Shown: positions 31,635 through 32,022 of the stretch, in pieces
Layout of the letters: the number at the start of each line of letters is the position of its first letter
Numbering within the stretch: position 1 is the first letter of the stretch
Notes under the pieces: model-generated
Databases searched by the model: none
Seen by the model: the letters and a program-made list of their open reading frames with translations, nothing else
What the model was told of the DNA's origin: nothing
Origin: Deltaproteobacteria bacterium
GTDB lineage: Bacteria; Desulfobacterota; Syntrophia; Syntrophales; Smithellaceae
Reading direction: 5' to 3'
DNA length: 32,022 nucleotides
Assembly: GCA_025361065.1 (NCBI GenBank)
Contig: JANYAY010000171.1
Coordinates: forward strand, 1 to 32,022
Made by a program: the position numbers and the translations under genes

Positions 31635-32022
31635 ATGAAGATGCAGGCCCAACAAAAAAACAGCCGCAGGAAAAAAATTGCCGATGTTTCTCCGGAAGTT
31701 ACAAATCCCGACAAAAATACATCCTTCCCCATTGTGGGAATCGGCGCCTCCGCCGGCGGCCTGGAGGCACTGGAACAATTTCTCCGGCATGTGCCGGAAG
31801 GCAGCGGCATAGCCTTTGTTATTGTTCAACACCTGGACCCGACCCGCAAAGGGATCATGCCGGAACTGCTCTCCCGGGTAACCCAAATGAAGGTAAGCCA
31901 GGTCAGAGACCGGATGAAGGTTGAACCGAACTGCGTCTATGTCATCCCCCCCGACCGGGACATGTCTATTCTTCATGGCACCCTGCATCTATTCAAGCCG
32001 CAAGCACCTCGCGGACTGCGTC
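31635..32022 (+). CDS. CheB-type methylesterase domain protein, 5' part (runs off the edge)
   Basis: 129 codons are present, starting at the ATG at 31635 after GAAGGGA; an in-frame ATG two codons later is an alternative. After a basic, polar leader of about 30 residues comes the CheB catalytic fold: catalytic Ser39 in VGIGASAGGLEAL and His66 in VIVQHLDP, then PPDRDM. There is no N-terminal receiver domain, unlike classical CheB. That architecture is typical of long CheB-CheR-PAS-kinase fusion proteins, but the rest is outside the window. It follows the right repeat mosaic directly. Confidence 0.85.
   Translation, partial: MKMQAQQKNSRRKKIADVSPEVTNPDKNTSFPIVGIGASAGGLEALEQFLRHVPEGSGIAFVIVQHLDPTRKGIMPELLSRVTQMKVSQVRDRMKVEPNCVYVIPPDRDMSILHGTLHLFKPQAPRGLR

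Noticed and set aside
31404-31988. 194-residue minus-strand frame
   Set aside because: Antisense to the CheB-domain gene and ending in the repeat mosaic.

Overview
The window looks like chromosomal DNA of an anaerobic, probably syntrophic or sulfate-reducing Desulfobacterota (Syntrophus/Smithella-like) bacterium. This is inferred from gene content (AbfD-type dehydratase, paired family III CoA-transferases, FadN-type fusion enzyme, PEP-CTERM protein, CheB-type fusion start); there is no rRNA or other marker to prove it. Nearly every gene has a clear AGGAGG-type ribosome binding site, and intergenic DNA is rich in short dispersed repeats.

Left edge (1-631): no real gene, only a mosaic of repeats that recurs at the right edge, and a hairpin terminator at 552-586. 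From 632 to 20409 all genes lie on the minus strand and form one catabolic island. In transcription order: a periplasmic binding protein and a LivHMGF-type ABC importer (20409-15668), two adjacent family III CoA-transferases (15665-12968), an AMP-forming long-chain-type acyl-CoA ligase (12633-10840), a TetR regulator (10584-9832), an AbfD-type 4-hydroxybutyryl-CoA dehydratase homologue (9827-8364), a crotonase, a 3-hydroxyacyl-CoA dehydrogenase, a long acyl-CoA dehydrogenase, a FadN-type dehydrogenase/hydratase and a thiolase (8038-632). The simplest reading is uptake of a carboxylic acid, activation to its CoA ester by CoA transfer or ligation, radical-type dehydration or double-bond movement, and beta-oxidation to acetyl-CoA. 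The substrate cannot be read from sequence. The promoter regions of the importer operon and of the tetR operon share a gapless ~69 bp module including an identical TTGACA -35 box, which ties them into one regulon.

From 20839 to 23846 are an SDR oxidoreductase (+), an ATC-hydrolase family protein (-), a fumarylacetoacetate-hydrolase family protein (+) whose end runs into a heptamer repeat array and a relic of a caspase-like gene, and a PNPOx-like flavoprotein (-). From 24068 to 29364, all minus strand, are a radical SAM protein, a 997-residue secreted PDZ/WD40/caspase-like protein, a small membrane protein with a perfect CRP-type site upstream, and a Crp/Fnr regulator. From 29365 to the end are a MITE-like element, an ice-binding-like PEP-CTERM protein with a pentamer repeat upstream, a second repeat mosaic, and the first 129 codons of a CheB-domain protein running off the edge.
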